From Saprospiraceae bacterium (GTDB taxonomy: Bacteria; Bacteroidota; Bacteroidia; Bacteroidales; JAIPBB01), in contig JAIPBB010000051.1 of assembly GCA_021739805.1 (NCBI GenBank), positions 1 to 20,091 on the forward strand: 20,091 nt of DNA. Reading direction: 5' to 3'. Shown piece by piece: positions 7,872-15,852 of this stretch (position 1 is the first letter of the stretch; the number at the start of each line of letters is the position of its first letter). The notes below the pieces were generated by a model that ran no database searches, had not been told where the DNA came from, and was given only the letters and a program-made list of their open reading frames with translations. The translations under genes and the position numbers were made by a program.

Positions 7872-7923
7872 GGAAGTGTAAAATGGATGGTGTTATAAAA
7901 TTTTAAATTTTATGTATAAGATT

Positions 7924-8514
7924 TTATATCAAATCCAACGGCATTCTTTCTTTATCCGGTAAGTTTTTATATTCCGAAACTGAATAACCAGTTATAGCTT
8001 TAAACTGTGTAGAAAGGTATTGAACACTGCTGTAGCCCATTTGGAATGCAATTTCACTTAAGGTTAATTCATCATATTCTATTAATTCTTTTACTTTTTC
8101 GATTTTATGTTTAATAATAAATTTTTCTAAGGTTGTATCTTCGTATTTCGAAAAAATACTGGTCAAATGCTGATATGGCATCTCTAATTTTTCAACTAAG
8201 TAATCGGAGTTTCTTATTATTGAATTACTATAATTTGACTGATGAACAAGTTCAATAACTGCAGTTTTTATTTGCTCAACAACAATTTTATCTTTGTCTT
8301 TTACAATTTCAAAACCATTATTCTCAATAGTTTTTTCAACTTCTATTATAGAAACCTTGTCAGGATTATATTCAATTGTTAATTGCCCGAGCTTAATGCT
8401 TTTTATAAGCAAATCAAATTTAGCTAATTCCTGTGTTATTATTTTAATACAGCAATTGCTTACCATCCCTTTTAGATGAAAGGATTTTGATACCAGATTT
8501 TGATTGTCAGTCAA
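7924..8514 (-). CDS. AraC-family regulator with N-terminal HMA-like domain
   Basis: A 196-residue protein starting at TTG (8514); a stop lies just upstream in frame and no better start precedes the first domain. Residues about 9-72 follow the beta-alpha-beta pattern of heavy-metal-associated domains (SFHLKGMVSNCCI, then LTIEYNPDKVSIIEVEKTIENNGFEIV). The metal motif GM-x-C-x-x-C is altered: the first cysteine is Ser19, the second is Cys22, and an extra Cys21 is present. Residues about 100-190 are an AraC double helix-turn-helix with the signature LSEIAFQMGYSSVQYLSTQFKAITG. The family often controls metal export or copper-handling genes in Bacteroidota, but no transporter is adjacent here. It lies 149 nt upstream of the PqqD-like gene on the same strand. 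Confidence 0.87.
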   Translation of the reverse strand: MTDNQNLVSKSFHLKGMVSNCCIKIITQELAKFDLLIKSIKLGQLTIEYNPDKVSIIEVEKTIENNGFEIVKDKDKIVVEQIKTAVIELVHQSNYSNSIIRNSDYLVEKLEMPYQHLTSIFSKYEDTTLEKFIIKHKIEKVKELIEYDELTLSEIAFQMGYSSVQYLSTQFKAITGYSVSEYKNLPDKERMPLDLI

Positions 8515-8677
8515 GGTGAATTAAATTTCTTGCAAGTTACTAAATATTTAATTCTGGCAAATTATTGAGAATAGAAATAACATTAATGATGACCTGGTTA
8601 TTCCCTGCAAAGGAGATTTCGCAACATATTTATTGATTTTATTCTTTACTATACTTTCTTAGTAAGCTCGAGAAACC

Positions 8678-9700
8678 TTATTGGGTTTGGCTATTGTAAG
8701 CACAATCTATTTCAACTTTAAATGAAATTGCTTGGTGATGCAATTTCTTTCCCTTATAATCCTTGCTAATAATATAATGGAATACAATCATATCTCCAAG
8801 CTTTACACTTGATAAGTTCATTTTTATAGCTTCATTAAATTCATCAGAATTACAGGTAATTTCTATATTTTCACTTGAATTATTTTGAGTATTCCTCCAT
8901 ATGCAAAACGTATATGAAATAATAGAATCAATATTAATTATTTCGGAAAGACTTTTACTTTTCTTAAGTTTATTAAGCAATATAGGCTCATCTTCTGAAT
9001 TATCTGAAACAAGGATTCCGCATAAGTCAAGTATAGATTTTGAATTTGTATAAGGAAATGAAATCGTATCATAGTATTTCAAACCTATTGGCGAAGACCA
9101 TAATTTGTCATAATAATCTGTTTTAACCTTATCAAAGTCATCATTAACTTTTATATCATTGAATTTCTTCCTTATTTGCTCTCTATTATGATAAGCTAAA
9201 TCATATAATGAGTTTGTAGAATCCATCATCGAAATAAAGATTGAAAAATAATTATCTTCCTTCGCATAATTTGTGTCAGATATTTCAGATAAGGCAAAAG
9301 CATAATAGTAATAGGATTCAATTAATAACGGATTCAATGATATACTTTTGCTAAAATCAGCAGCAGCAAGATTAGGACACCATCTATTTAAATACACTAT
9401 TCCCCGCCTTAAGTATCCTTTTGGATCCATTGGTTTTAGTTCAATATATTTACTAAATAAATCAATAGTTTTATCTTGTTTGTCAGAAGTACTAAAATAT
9501 CTGTTAAAATTACAAATTCCTTGAAAATAATATACTTCCGGATGTTTATATGATTTACCACTTTTTATTTCCTTTTGATAAACTTGATAGGATTTTTTAT
9601 ATTTCTGTTTTATTAGTAATTCCAAACCTTTAGAAATATTATTTTGAGAAGTTCCTACTATGGAATACAATAGAAAAACTATTATTAAGATTTGCTTCAT
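8678..9700 (-). CDS. secreted TPR protein
   Basis: A 340-residue exported protein: MKQ followed by a hydrophobic core (4-17) and a TSQ cleavage region form a signal peptide. Residues about 20-150 contain three or four TPR-like units (Y-Y-F-Q-G-I-C-N-F, G-Y-L-R-R-G-I-V-Y-L-N-R, A-A-A-D-F-S-K-S-I-S-L-N-P). The C-terminal half (about 180-340) has no recognised family; several paired acidic or serine-rich strands suggest a beta domain. It starts 19 nt after the stop of the large surface protein gene, so the two are likely co-transcribed and may act together at the cell surface. Function unknown. Confidence 0.8.
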   Translation of the reverse strand: MKQILIIVFLLYSIVGTSQNNISKGLELLIKQKYKKSYQVYQKEIKSGKSYKHPEVYYFQGICNFNRYFSTSDKQDKTIDLFSKYIELKPMDPKGYLRRGIVYLNRWCPNLAAADFSKSISLNPLLIESYYYYAFALSEISDTNYAKEDNYFSIFISMMDSTNSLYDLAYHNREQIRKKFNDIKVNDDFDKVKTDYYDKLWSSPIGLKYYDTISFPYTNSKSILDLCGILVSDNSEDEPILLNKLKKSKSLSEIINIDSIISYTFCIWRNTQNNSSENIEITCNSDEFNEAIKMNLSSVKLGDMIVFHYIISKDYKGKKLHHQAISFKVEIDCAYNSQTQ

Positions 9701-9719
9701 CTATTAAAATCTTTTATAA

Positions 9720-11741
9720 CTATCTAATTAATGTAAGCGTTCCTCTTTCAGTCTTTTCAATTATCACGTTGTCTCCTTCATCGCTCATATATTTAACCAT
9801 CCAAACATAAACTCCTGTAGGGCATTTCTCTCCATTTGATGTTCCATCCCAGCCTTCTTCCAAATCATTTGTTTTGTAAATAATTTCGCCCCATCGATTA
9901 AAAATAAAAAATTCAGCCTGAGTAATATTCACACCATAAACTTTAAAGCGATTATTCACAGCATCAGAAGGAATAAAAGCATTTGGTGCAAAAAAGGTTG
10001 TTATGTCTTTAACCAAAATTGTTTTTGAAGCAGTATCAACACACTGATGTTTATCTTCAACAATAAGAGTTACTTTGTAATTGCCCAGATTTATATATTT
10101 GTTTTCAGGATTTTGAATTGTGGAATAGTTTCCATCACCAAAATCCCATTGCCAATATATTGAACCATTTGATAAATCTGTAAAATAACAATAACCATCT
10201 TCAATATAAATTTTTTCGGGTTCAGCTCTAAATGCAGCCTTAATACCCGGATAATTTCCAACCAAAACTGAGCCGACCGTTTCACATAAAGTATCTGTTA
10301 CAGTAACAGTGTATTGCCCCGAAATCAGATTGCTTATTTGACAACTTGATGAAGAAGGATTTCCCCACTGATAATTATATGGCGGATAACCGCCACTGGC
10401 ATTGACAGTAACAGAACCAACCATTCTATTACATGTGTCATCAAAAACGCTAAAGTGAACTGAAGGTGGTGGAAGATTATTTATTGTAACAGAATCAATA
10501 ACTGTGCAACCCAATATATCTGTAACTGTAACATAATACAAACCATAGCTGGCATTTATTAATGTTGGTGTAAATTGCGGATTTGCACTATTCCATACAT
10601 AAGTATATGGTGGATTACCTCCTACAGGATTTGCTGTGGCTGAACCATTTGATTTATTACATGTATCCGGGCAAATATTAGAAAAACTCAATGTTGGACC
10701 GGGATGATTCACAATTGTTATTGTATCATAAACAACAAAACAATTATAGGCATCAGTAATTGTGACTATATAAGAACCAGCCGAAAGATTTGTTGCAGTA
10801 ACACCAGTTTGAGGTGGGTTTGTATTCCAACTCACAGTATAAGGTCCTGTTCCTCGATCTGTAATATTTGCCGTTATTTTTCCATTTGAAGCATTACAGC
10901 TTTCATCAATTCCAACCAAATCAACCAATGGCGGACCAACACAAATTCCATTGCAAGCTCTTGGAGTAGGAGCTGTCTGATGATTATACCAAATTAAACT
11001 ACCATCAATAACTCTTTGAAATGAAACGGTACCATAAGTTGTTGGCGAGCCAACCCATTCAATCCCTGAAATACTTTTCGCAGCCAACAATGATTGTGTT
11101 CCACTACAAGTTGTTGTGGTTACTACATTATGTTCAAACTCTTCCTGTAAATATAAATCGCCTGGACTTCCCAAATATGACCAGTAAACTGCATCAACAG
11201 GATTGCCGGAAGAATTGTAAATAGCTATCCATCCATATTGGTCTCTAAGAAACCATCGACCTGTATCGCCATCCAAATAGGCTGTTTTGAAATAATTATC
11301 CCTATAATATTTTAAGTTAAAGTCTAATATCGGCACCTGGGCATCATTGCCTCCAACAATTATAAAACCTAAAGGTGGGATTTTTGTTCCTTGTGGAAAA
11401 GTAAAGGCTCCCCAATTAGAATAACCACTTCCAAAAGGAGGTTGCATATTAGAAGCCAATGTAAAACAACTAATATCAACTGAATCACAAGGATGTGGGT
11501 TAAAAAGTTCAATCCACTCTCTGTTATATGAAGGTTGTGCATCAGTATTAGTATTGTATAATGAATTTGAATTTGTACCGGGTTGAATTGAAAAGTCAAA
11601 AGAATTTGGGGATGGACTTGTCATTACTTCATTAATAACTATTAGCTGAGCTTGAATTTTAATTATAAAAACCATAAAGCAAAAAAGAAGAAAAATTCTT
11701 TTTTGAAAAAATAAGGTTTCTATGTGTTTATTAAAATTCAT
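9720..11741 (-). CDS. T9SS-exported modular surface protein (LTD, SprB-like repeats, PKD, type B CTD)
   Basis: A 673-residue secreted protein. The start is taken at the ATG at 11741 because GGGGTGA lies at proper distance; a GTG at 11750 is embedded in that site. Domain order: signal peptide (about 1-32, ending KIQAQ); lamin-tail-like domain (about 34-190, with LIVINEVM, REWIELFNP, GFIIVGG); three SprB-like repeats of about 75 residues (about 275-495), each opening with a Cys near an (S)NG/VGS segment, carrying a PYTYxW-type strand and ending in SGxYTVTVTD plus a second Cys; a PKD domain (about 505-578, WDFGDG, YKVTLIVED); and a gliding-motility-type C-terminal domain (about 585-673, FAPNAFIPSD, IFNRWGEIIY, GWDGT, CPTGVYVWMVKY). 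The CTD is the sorting signal for type IX secretion. Its role is probably surface display or adhesion. Confidence 0.92.
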   Translation of the reverse strand: MNFNKHIETLFFQKRIFLLFCFMVFIIKIQAQLIVINEVMTSPSPNSFDFSIQPGTNSNSLYNTNTDAQPSYNREWIELFNPHPCDSVDISCFTLASNMQPPFGSGYSNWGAFTFPQGTKIPPLGFIIVGGNDAQVPILDFNLKYYRDNYFKTAYLDGDTGRWFLRDQYGWIAIYNSSGNPVDAVYWSYLGSPGDLYLQEEFEHNVVTTTTCSGTQSLLAAKSISGIEWVGSPTTYGTVSFQRVIDGSLIWYNHQTAPTPRACNGICVGPPLVDLVGIDESCNASNGKITANITDRGTGPYTVSWNTNPPQTGVTATNLSAGSYIVTITDAYNCFVVYDTITIVNHPGPTLSFSNICPDTCNKSNGSATANPVGGNPPYTYVWNSANPQFTPTLINASYGLYYVTVTDILGCTVIDSVTINNLPPPSVHFSVFDDTCNRMVGSVTVNASGGYPPYNYQWGNPSSSSCQISNLISGQYTVTVTDTLCETVGSVLVGNYPGIKAAFRAEPEKIYIEDGYCYFTDLSNGSIYWQWDFGDGNYSTIQNPENKYINLGNYKVTLIVEDKHQCVDTASKTILVKDITTFFAPNAFIPSDAVNNRFKVYGVNITQAEFFIFNRWGEIIYKTNDLEEGWDGTSNGEKCPTGVYVWMVKYMSDEGDNVIIEKTERGTLTLIR

Positions 11742-12071
11742 ATTATTCACCCCAATCGAATAAAAATCAAAATTTCATGTAAATATACAAAAAAAATAAG
11801 GATAATATAAACCCCCTAATCTCGATTTAAGCATTTTTTATTGATTTAACACAAAGATAGTATTGAAATAGAGTAATTTTTGACCGTTAACTGATTAGTA
11901 TCGCCCTTTAACTTGTTGTGTAATTAAAAATGATACGAATTCAACAACATATAGCGTTGTAATGATGCACTTAAAGTTTGGTAAAATTTTACATAAATTA
12001 TTCTTGCGTATTATATTTTTTGTAATTTAGCTGATTGTTAGTGGAGAAGGAACGATACCTTTTCATAAAAA
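11742..12071. other. 330-bp divergent intergenic region
   Basis: This gap separates the minus-strand surface protein gene from the plus-strand tRNA-Ser. It is very AT-rich, without coding potential, and contains an A-run near 11789-11797. The words TTGTTG (about 11912) and CAACAA (about 11942) form a short inverted pair with a long loop. The right end carries the likely tRNA promoter and a hairpin (CCTTTT-CATA-AAAAGG, 12058-12073) that reaches into the first two bases of the tRNA. No TAnnTTTG with a matching -33 TTG was found for the minus-strand gene. Confidence 0.6.
12004..12030 (+). promoter_or_regulatory. probable promoter of tRNA-Ser / exb operon
   Basis: TTG at 12004-12006 is followed after 16 nt by TAATTTAG (12023-12030), one mismatch from TAnnTTTG. 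The spacing is a few bases shorter than usual. Transcription would start near 12037, about 35 nt before the tRNA. Confidence 0.42.
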
Positions 12072-12159
12072 GGAGAGGTGGCCGAGTGGTCGAAGGCGCA
12101 CGCCTGGAAAGTGTGTATACCTCACAAGGGTATCGTGGGTTCGAATCCCACTCTCTCCG
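12072..12159 (+). tRNA. tRNA-Ser (anticodon GGA)
   Basis: An 88-nt class II tRNA with a long variable arm. The acceptor GGAGAGG pairs with TCTCTCC (last pair G-T) and the discriminator is G. The anticodon loop CTGGAAA gives GGA, reading UCC and UCU. The variable arm is a stem of ATACC/GGTAT, and the T arm contains TTCGAAT. CCA is not encoded. No terminator lies between it and the ExbB-like gene 65 nt downstream. Confidence 0.97.
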
Positions 12160-12224
12160 CAGAATAGAGATGAAATTTTAAACAATAAATAAAATCAAAT
12201 AATTAAAAATCAATAACAATTAAC

Positions 12225-13046
12225 ATGAAAAAATTAGTTGCTTTTTTGACAATCGCAGGAATTCTAACTTTTGGAATGTCAAACTTTATTTATGCTCAAC
12301 CTGGTGATGAGCAAGGAGAAACCACAGAGGTGGCAGTAGATTCAAATGCTGTTGATTCACAAGCAGTAGAAGAAGTTGCTCCACTAACAGACGAAACCGA
12401 TGCCGAAGCTGGAGAGAAGAAGGATACTTTTCACCAGATTCTTAAAGAAAAATTCATTGAAGGAGGTGCCGGATTTATGGGTATCGTTCTCTTATGTCTT
12501 ATTCTTGGTTTAGCATTAGTAATCGAAAGAATTATTTATTTAAACCTTGCCACAACAAACACTCAAAAACTTTTGAAGAATGTTGAGGATGCTTTAAATT
12601 CAGGAGGAGTTGAAGCAGCACAGGAAGTTTGCAAAAACACAAAAGGTCCGGTTGCTAGCATTTTCTTCCAGGGATTAAATAAATATAATCAAGGAGTTGA
12701 CATGGTTGAAAAATCAATCATTGCATACGGTAGCGTTATGATGGGTCGTCTTGAAAAAGGTGTTTCATGGATTTCGTTATTTATCGCAATTGCTCCTATG
12801 CTTGGTTTCATGGGTACTGTAATCGGTATGATTAAAGCCTTTGACGACATTCAGGCTATGGGTGACATATCACCAACAATTGTAGCAGGTGGTATTAAAG
12901 TTGCTCTTTTAACAACTGTATTTGGTTTAGTAGTTGCAATTATTCTTCAACTTTTCTACAACTATATAATTTCTAAAATTGATAGTTTAGTAAACGATAT
13001 GGAAGATGCAACGATATCATTTATTGATATTATTTCAAAAAAATAA
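12225..13046 (+). CDS. ExbB/TolQ/MotA-family proton channel protein
   Basis: A 273-residue inner-membrane protein with three conserved helices: about 83-105 (GFMGIVLLCLILGLALVIERIIYL), 180-205 (SWISLFIAIAPMLGFMGTVIGMI) and 221-248 (AGGIKVALLTTVFGLVVAIILQLFY). APMLGFMGTVIGM and LLTTVFGL correspond to the conserved pore segments of ExbB/TolQ. The N-terminus is unusual: an apparent signal peptide (about 1-25, ending YAQP) is followed by an acidic, low-complexity stretch (about 27-66) before the first helix, longer than in enterobacterial ExbB. With ExbD it forms a proton-motive-force-driven complex that energizes an outer-membrane or envelope partner. First protein gene of a four-gene plus-strand operon; no Shine-Dalgarno site visible. 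Confidence 0.92.
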   Translation: MKKLVAFLTIAGILTFGMSNFIYAQPGDEQGETTEVAVDSNAVDSQAVEEVAPLTDETDAEAGEKKDTFHQILKEKFIEGGAGFMGIVLLCLILGLALVIERIIYLNLATTNTQKLLKNVEDALNSGGVEAAQEVCKNTKGPVASIFFQGLNKYNQGVDMVEKSIIAYGSVMMGRLEKGVSWISLFIAIAPMLGFMGTVIGMIKAFDDIQAMGDISPTIVAGGIKVALLTTVFGLVVAIILQLFYNYIISKIDSLVNDMEDATISFIDIISKK

Positions 13047-13062
13047 TTAAAATTAAATAGTC

Positions 13063-13512
13063 ATGAGTAACGATTTAATTGTAAAAATATCAAAAATTGT
13101 GTCAATACTATTTATGGCACTTGGAGCAATTTTCCTTGCACTTATTTGGGCCAATGGAAGTGAGACACAAAACAATTTAATAGATCCATACTTCACGATA
13201 ACCTATATTATTTTTGGCTTATGTGCATTTTTTGCTATTGCTTTCCCAATAGCATTTATGATAATGAATCCTAAGCAAGCATTAAGAGCTTTATTTGTTC
13301 TTGTTGCCTTTGTAGTAATTTTTGGGATTGCTTATTTTCTTGCTTCTGATAGCGTTGATAGTGAAGTTATGCAAAAAGCTGTTGAAGAGGGAGGAATTTC
13401 AGAAATTGGGTCTAAACGAGTTGGAATGGGATTAATTGGAACATACATAATTGCCGGTATAGCAATTATTGTTACAATTTTTGCCGGTATATCAAAGGTT
13501 TTCAAACATTAA
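13063..13512 (+). CDS. four-helix inner-membrane protein of the exb operon
   Basis: A 149-residue membrane protein with four predicted helices at about 8-29, 43-70, 74-95 and 121-145. A short, charged loop (about 96-118, SDSVDSEVMQKAVEEGG) lies before the last helix, and the C-terminus is basic (KVFKH). I do not recognise an enzyme family. It sits between ExbB (16 nt upstream) and ExbD (12 nt downstream), so it is probably an accessory subunit or assembly factor of that complex. Confidence 0.78.
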   Translation: MSNDLIVKISKIVSILFMALGAIFLALIWANGSETQNNLIDPYFTITYIIFGLCAFFAIAFPIAFMIMNPKQALRALFVLVAFVVIFGIAYFLASDSVDSEVMQKAVEEGGISEIGSKRVGMGLIGTYIIAGIAIIVTIFAGISKVFKH

Positions 13513-13524
13513 AAACATAAAAAA

Positions 13525-14115
13525 ATGGCAAGAAAAGTACCGGAAATAAATGCAGGCTCAATGGCAGACATTGCCTTCTTGCTTCTTATTTTCTTCCTTG
13601 TTACAACAACTATGGATGTTGATTCAGGTATAACCAGAAAGCTTCCGCCACCATTGGATCCTAATGAGGAAATTATTGATGTTAAAGAAAGAAATATTTT
13701 TGTTGTTTTGGTTAACTCTGCTGATCAATTACTTGTTGAAAAGAAACCAGGCAATATTAGTACTCTTAGGGCAGAAGCAAAAGATTTCCTTAGACAAAGA
13801 CCTTTTAACAATCCAAAATTTCCAGCTGACGACACAAGATTTCCTGAGTGTAAGCTTGAAAAAATAGATTTTCTTGGTGAAGTTTGGAAAAGCAAAGGTG
13901 TGATTTCGCTTCAAAACGATAGAGGAACTTCTTACGATATGTATATAAATGTTCAAAACGAATTAGCTGCTGCGGTGAGAGAACTCAGAGATGAGATGGC
14001 TCAAGAGAAATTTGGGATGAAATTTAGTAAGCTTAGTGAAGATCTGGCAAAAGCTATTCAAGATGCTATACCTGTTGCAATTTCTGAAGCTGAACCTAAA
14101 GATATAGGAGGTTAA
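13525..14115 (+). CDS. ExbD/TolR-family protein, first copy
   Basis: A 196-residue protein with one N-terminal membrane helix (about 13-32, MADIAFLLLIFFLVTTTM) that contains the conserved proton-path aspartate, here D15, in S-M-A-D-I-A-F. The remainder is a soluble periplasmic domain, longer than the about 140 residues usual for ExbD. The extra part lies roughly at 75-120 and carries a single cysteine (KFPADDTRFPECKLEK). It ends 2 nt before the next ExbD gene, so the pair is co-translated. Two unlike ExbD subunits with one ExbB are common in Bacteroidota. Confidence 0.92.
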   Translation: MARKVPEINAGSMADIAFLLLIFFLVTTTMDVDSGITRKLPPPLDPNEEIIDVKERNIFVVLVNSADQLLVEKKPGNISTLRAEAKDFLRQRPFNNPKFPADDTRFPECKLEKIDFLGEVWKSKGVISLQNDRGTSYDMYINVQNELAAAVRELRDEMAQEKFGMKFSKLSEDLAKAIQDAIPVAISEAEPKDIGG

Positions 14116-14117
14116 TT

Positions 14118-14591
14118 ATGAGTAGATTTAAGAAAAAAAAGGATAATAGTGTTGGAGCAATTAACACTTCTTCACTGCCTGATATTATTTTTATGTTATT
14201 ATTCTTCTTTATGGTTACTACTGTAATGCGTGAAGTTGAATTAATAGTTAAAAACAAACCGCCAGAAGCTTCTGAAGTTCAAAAATTAGAACGAAAAGCT
14301 TTAGTTAGTTATATCTATATTGGCGAACCAGTTGCCCGTATGAAAGCCAAATGGGGAGAAGAACCCAGAATCCAGTTAAATGAATCTTTTAAAGACATTA
14401 AAGATATAAAGGATTTTATTGCTGGTGAATTGGATAATATTATTGAAGGAGAACGTAAATTACATACTACATCATTAAAAGTTCATTATGAAACTAAAAT
14501 GGGTATTGTAACAGATGTTAAACAAGAGCTTAGAAAAATAGGTGCGTTTAAAATCAACTACTCTACAAGAAAGAAGCAAATAGTTGAATAA
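14118..14591 (+). CDS. ExbD/TolR-family protein, second copy
   Basis: A 157-residue protein with a basic cytoplasmic start (RFKKKKDN), then one membrane helix at about 20-39 (LPDIIFMLLFFFMVTTVM) containing the conserved aspartate D22. The periplasmic part (about 40-157) contains a strand-rich ExbD fold ending with VTDVKQELRKIGAFKINYSTRKK, the typical terminal helix and strand. It differs clearly from the first copy, so the complex probably has two distinct ExbD subunits. It is the last gene of the operon, followed after 19 nt by a hairpin terminator. Confidence 0.92.
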   Translation: MSRFKKKKDNSVGAINTSSLPDIIFMLLFFFMVTTVMREVELIVKNKPPEASEVQKLERKALVSYIYIGEPVARMKAKWGEEPRIQLNESFKDIKDIKDFIAGELDNIIEGERKLHTTSLKVHYETKMGIVTDVKQELRKIGAFKINYSTRKKQIVE

Positions 14592-14610
14592 TTTTTTCAA
14601 ATACTATAGT

Positions 14611-14645
14611 AAAAAGGAAGTAAGAAATTGCTTCCTTTTTTTTTA
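14611..14645. terminator. hairpin terminator, probably bidirectional
   Basis: A 13-bp stem (AAAAAGGAAGTAA, 14611-14623, with TTGCTTCCTTTTT, 14628-14640; one G-T pair) is capped by a GAAA tetraloop and followed by a T-run to 14644. On the minus strand the A-run becomes a U-tract, so the same hairpin can end the CPBP protease transcript, whose stop codon overlaps it. Confidence 0.88.
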
Positions 14646-15569
14646 TACAATTATTATTTTTTCTTTCCTGTAAATCACGAATAATAATGAAGCCACTAAT
14701 ATTGAGCTTAAAACTACAGGAAAAACACCATCGAAGCTTCCGAACTCTTCATAATTGGTTTCTATTATTCCTCTTGAAAATAGAAATGCTACCACAATAG
14801 CCGAAGCATTATTCACAAAATGAACAATTATTGGAATCCATAAAGAACCCGTCCAAACATACAAATATCCTAAAAGAAGACCCATCATAAAACGTGGGAA
14901 AAATCCATAAAACTGCATATGAAATGCACTAAAAAAAATTGCTGCAACAATCACAGCAATGTGAATGTTTTTAAACCACTGGGCAAAAATCTTTTGAATT
15001 ACTCCTCTAAATAAAAATTCCTCGCCAACAGCAGCTATAACTCCAATCATTAATAAATTAATAATCAAAGCTGAAATACTACCATTTAGAAGAAAAGCAT
15101 TACTTAATTCAGCTCCCAGGTCTTCGGAATTACGCATCCATGTTTCAATATTTGATAAAGACTCAGGTAATTTCATATTTGCATTTATTTCTATCATCCA
15201 GTTAACCAAAGGAGATGCAACAAAAATTAGAATTATTGAAAGAACTGCTGTAATAAGTTTTGGAGATTTATCTAAATCAAGATATTCAGTTACATTTCTA
15301 TTTATAAAAAAAGCAAAAATTAATGCGGGAAAAACCATTAATCCTAATTGACTTATTACCTGCATAAATTTTAGCATATTAACTGATTCAGGACTGGACA
15401 AATCATAAATATTATGAAACAAATAATCCAATATCAGATTCCCCCAAATACCATATGCGATTATCGCTCCAATTATCAGAGTAATAAGTGTAACAACTAC
15501 TGCTAAAAATAAAAATCCAAAAAACTGCATGGATGAACTTGTATTCTGAAAAAGTGGAGCTTTCTTCAT
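14643..15569 (-). CDS. CPBP-family (Abi/Rce1-like) intramembrane metalloprotease
   Basis: A 308-residue polytopic membrane protein with about eight hydrophobic segments. The CPBP motifs are complete: E183-E184-F-L-F-R188 in GEEFLFRG (motif 1), H217 in FSAFHMQFYG (motif 2), and H250 with N253/N254 in PIIVHFVNN (motif 3). These form the glutamate/histidine metal site of the Rce1-type glutamic or metalloprotease fold. Bacterial members act in protein or peptide processing, self-immunity or membrane maintenance; no bacteriocin gene is nearby, so the target is unknown. The ATG at 15569 is the natural start. Its stop lies within the shared terminator with the convergent exb operon. Confidence 0.9.
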   Translation of the reverse strand: MKKAPLFQNTSSSMQFFGFLFLAVVVTLITLIIGAIIAYGIWGNLILDYLFHNIYDLSSPESVNMLKFMQVISQLGLMVFPALIFAFFINRNVTEYLDLDKSPKLITAVLSIILIFVASPLVNWMIEINANMKLPESLSNIETWMRNSEDLGAELSNAFLLNGSISALIINLLMIGVIAAVGEEFLFRGVIQKIFAQWFKNIHIAVIVAAIFFSAFHMQFYGFFPRFMMGLLLGYLYVWTGSLWIPIIVHFVNNASAIVVAFLFSRGIIETNYEEFGSFDGVFPVVLSSILVASLLFVIYRKEKIIIV

Positions 15570-15688
15570 TAAATGAAATATGAGATTATTATACCGCTAA
15601 ATTATAAAAAGATTTCATTGCTTAGCGAATTGAAGTTTTATCTTTAATACTTTGGCTTGTTTTAACTAATTTCGCCACGAATAAAAAA

Positions 15689-15838
15689 TGGCTATCGGGA
15701 ATGATTCACAAAAAGCTAAATTAATCAGAAAATCAACATTTTGCCCTCCCTAAAGGGTGATGTTGATTTTCTTCCCACACTTTAGATGGGGAAAGGAAGA
15801 AAATTAAATTATCAATTTTGTTTCATTCCCGATAGCCA
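15689..15838. mobile_element. 150-bp MITE-like element with 16-bp inverted ends
   Basis: TGGCTATCGGGAATGA at 15689-15704 is repeated as its perfect complement at 15823-15838. Inside lies a second perfect 11-bp inverted pair (AAAATCAACAT, 15729-15739, with ATGTTGATTTT, 15760-15770) around a CCCTAAAGGG core, and a third imperfect pair between 15771 and 15799 (CTTCC / GGAAG). No transposase is encoded. Outside both ends there are A-runs (15683-15688 and 15840-15846) that could reflect a target duplication or simply local composition. The element ends 14 bp before the dusB start codon. Confidence 0.6.
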
Positions 15839-15852
15839 CAAAAAAACAGCTT

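Noticed and set aside
7775..7923. RiPP precursor peptide upstream of the PqqD-like gene
   Set aside because: No frame of 20 or more codons with a plausible start lies in this gap on the minus strand.
8640..8677. Terminator after the TPR gene (TTTACTA / TAGTAAG stem)
   Set aside because: On the minus strand no U-run follows the short weak stem.
15688..15753. Short ATG-initiated frame of 21 codons (MAIGNDSQK...) starting at the left end of the inverted-repeat element
   Set aside because: It is formed by the inverted end itself, has no ribosome-binding site and stops in the internal hairpin.
15805..15852. dusB as a 5'-truncated pseudogene because of the adjacent insertion and the missing ATG
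   Set aside because: All catalytic and FMN-binding motifs and the usual N-terminal MVKIGNIELG are intact, so a TTG start is more likely than truncation.
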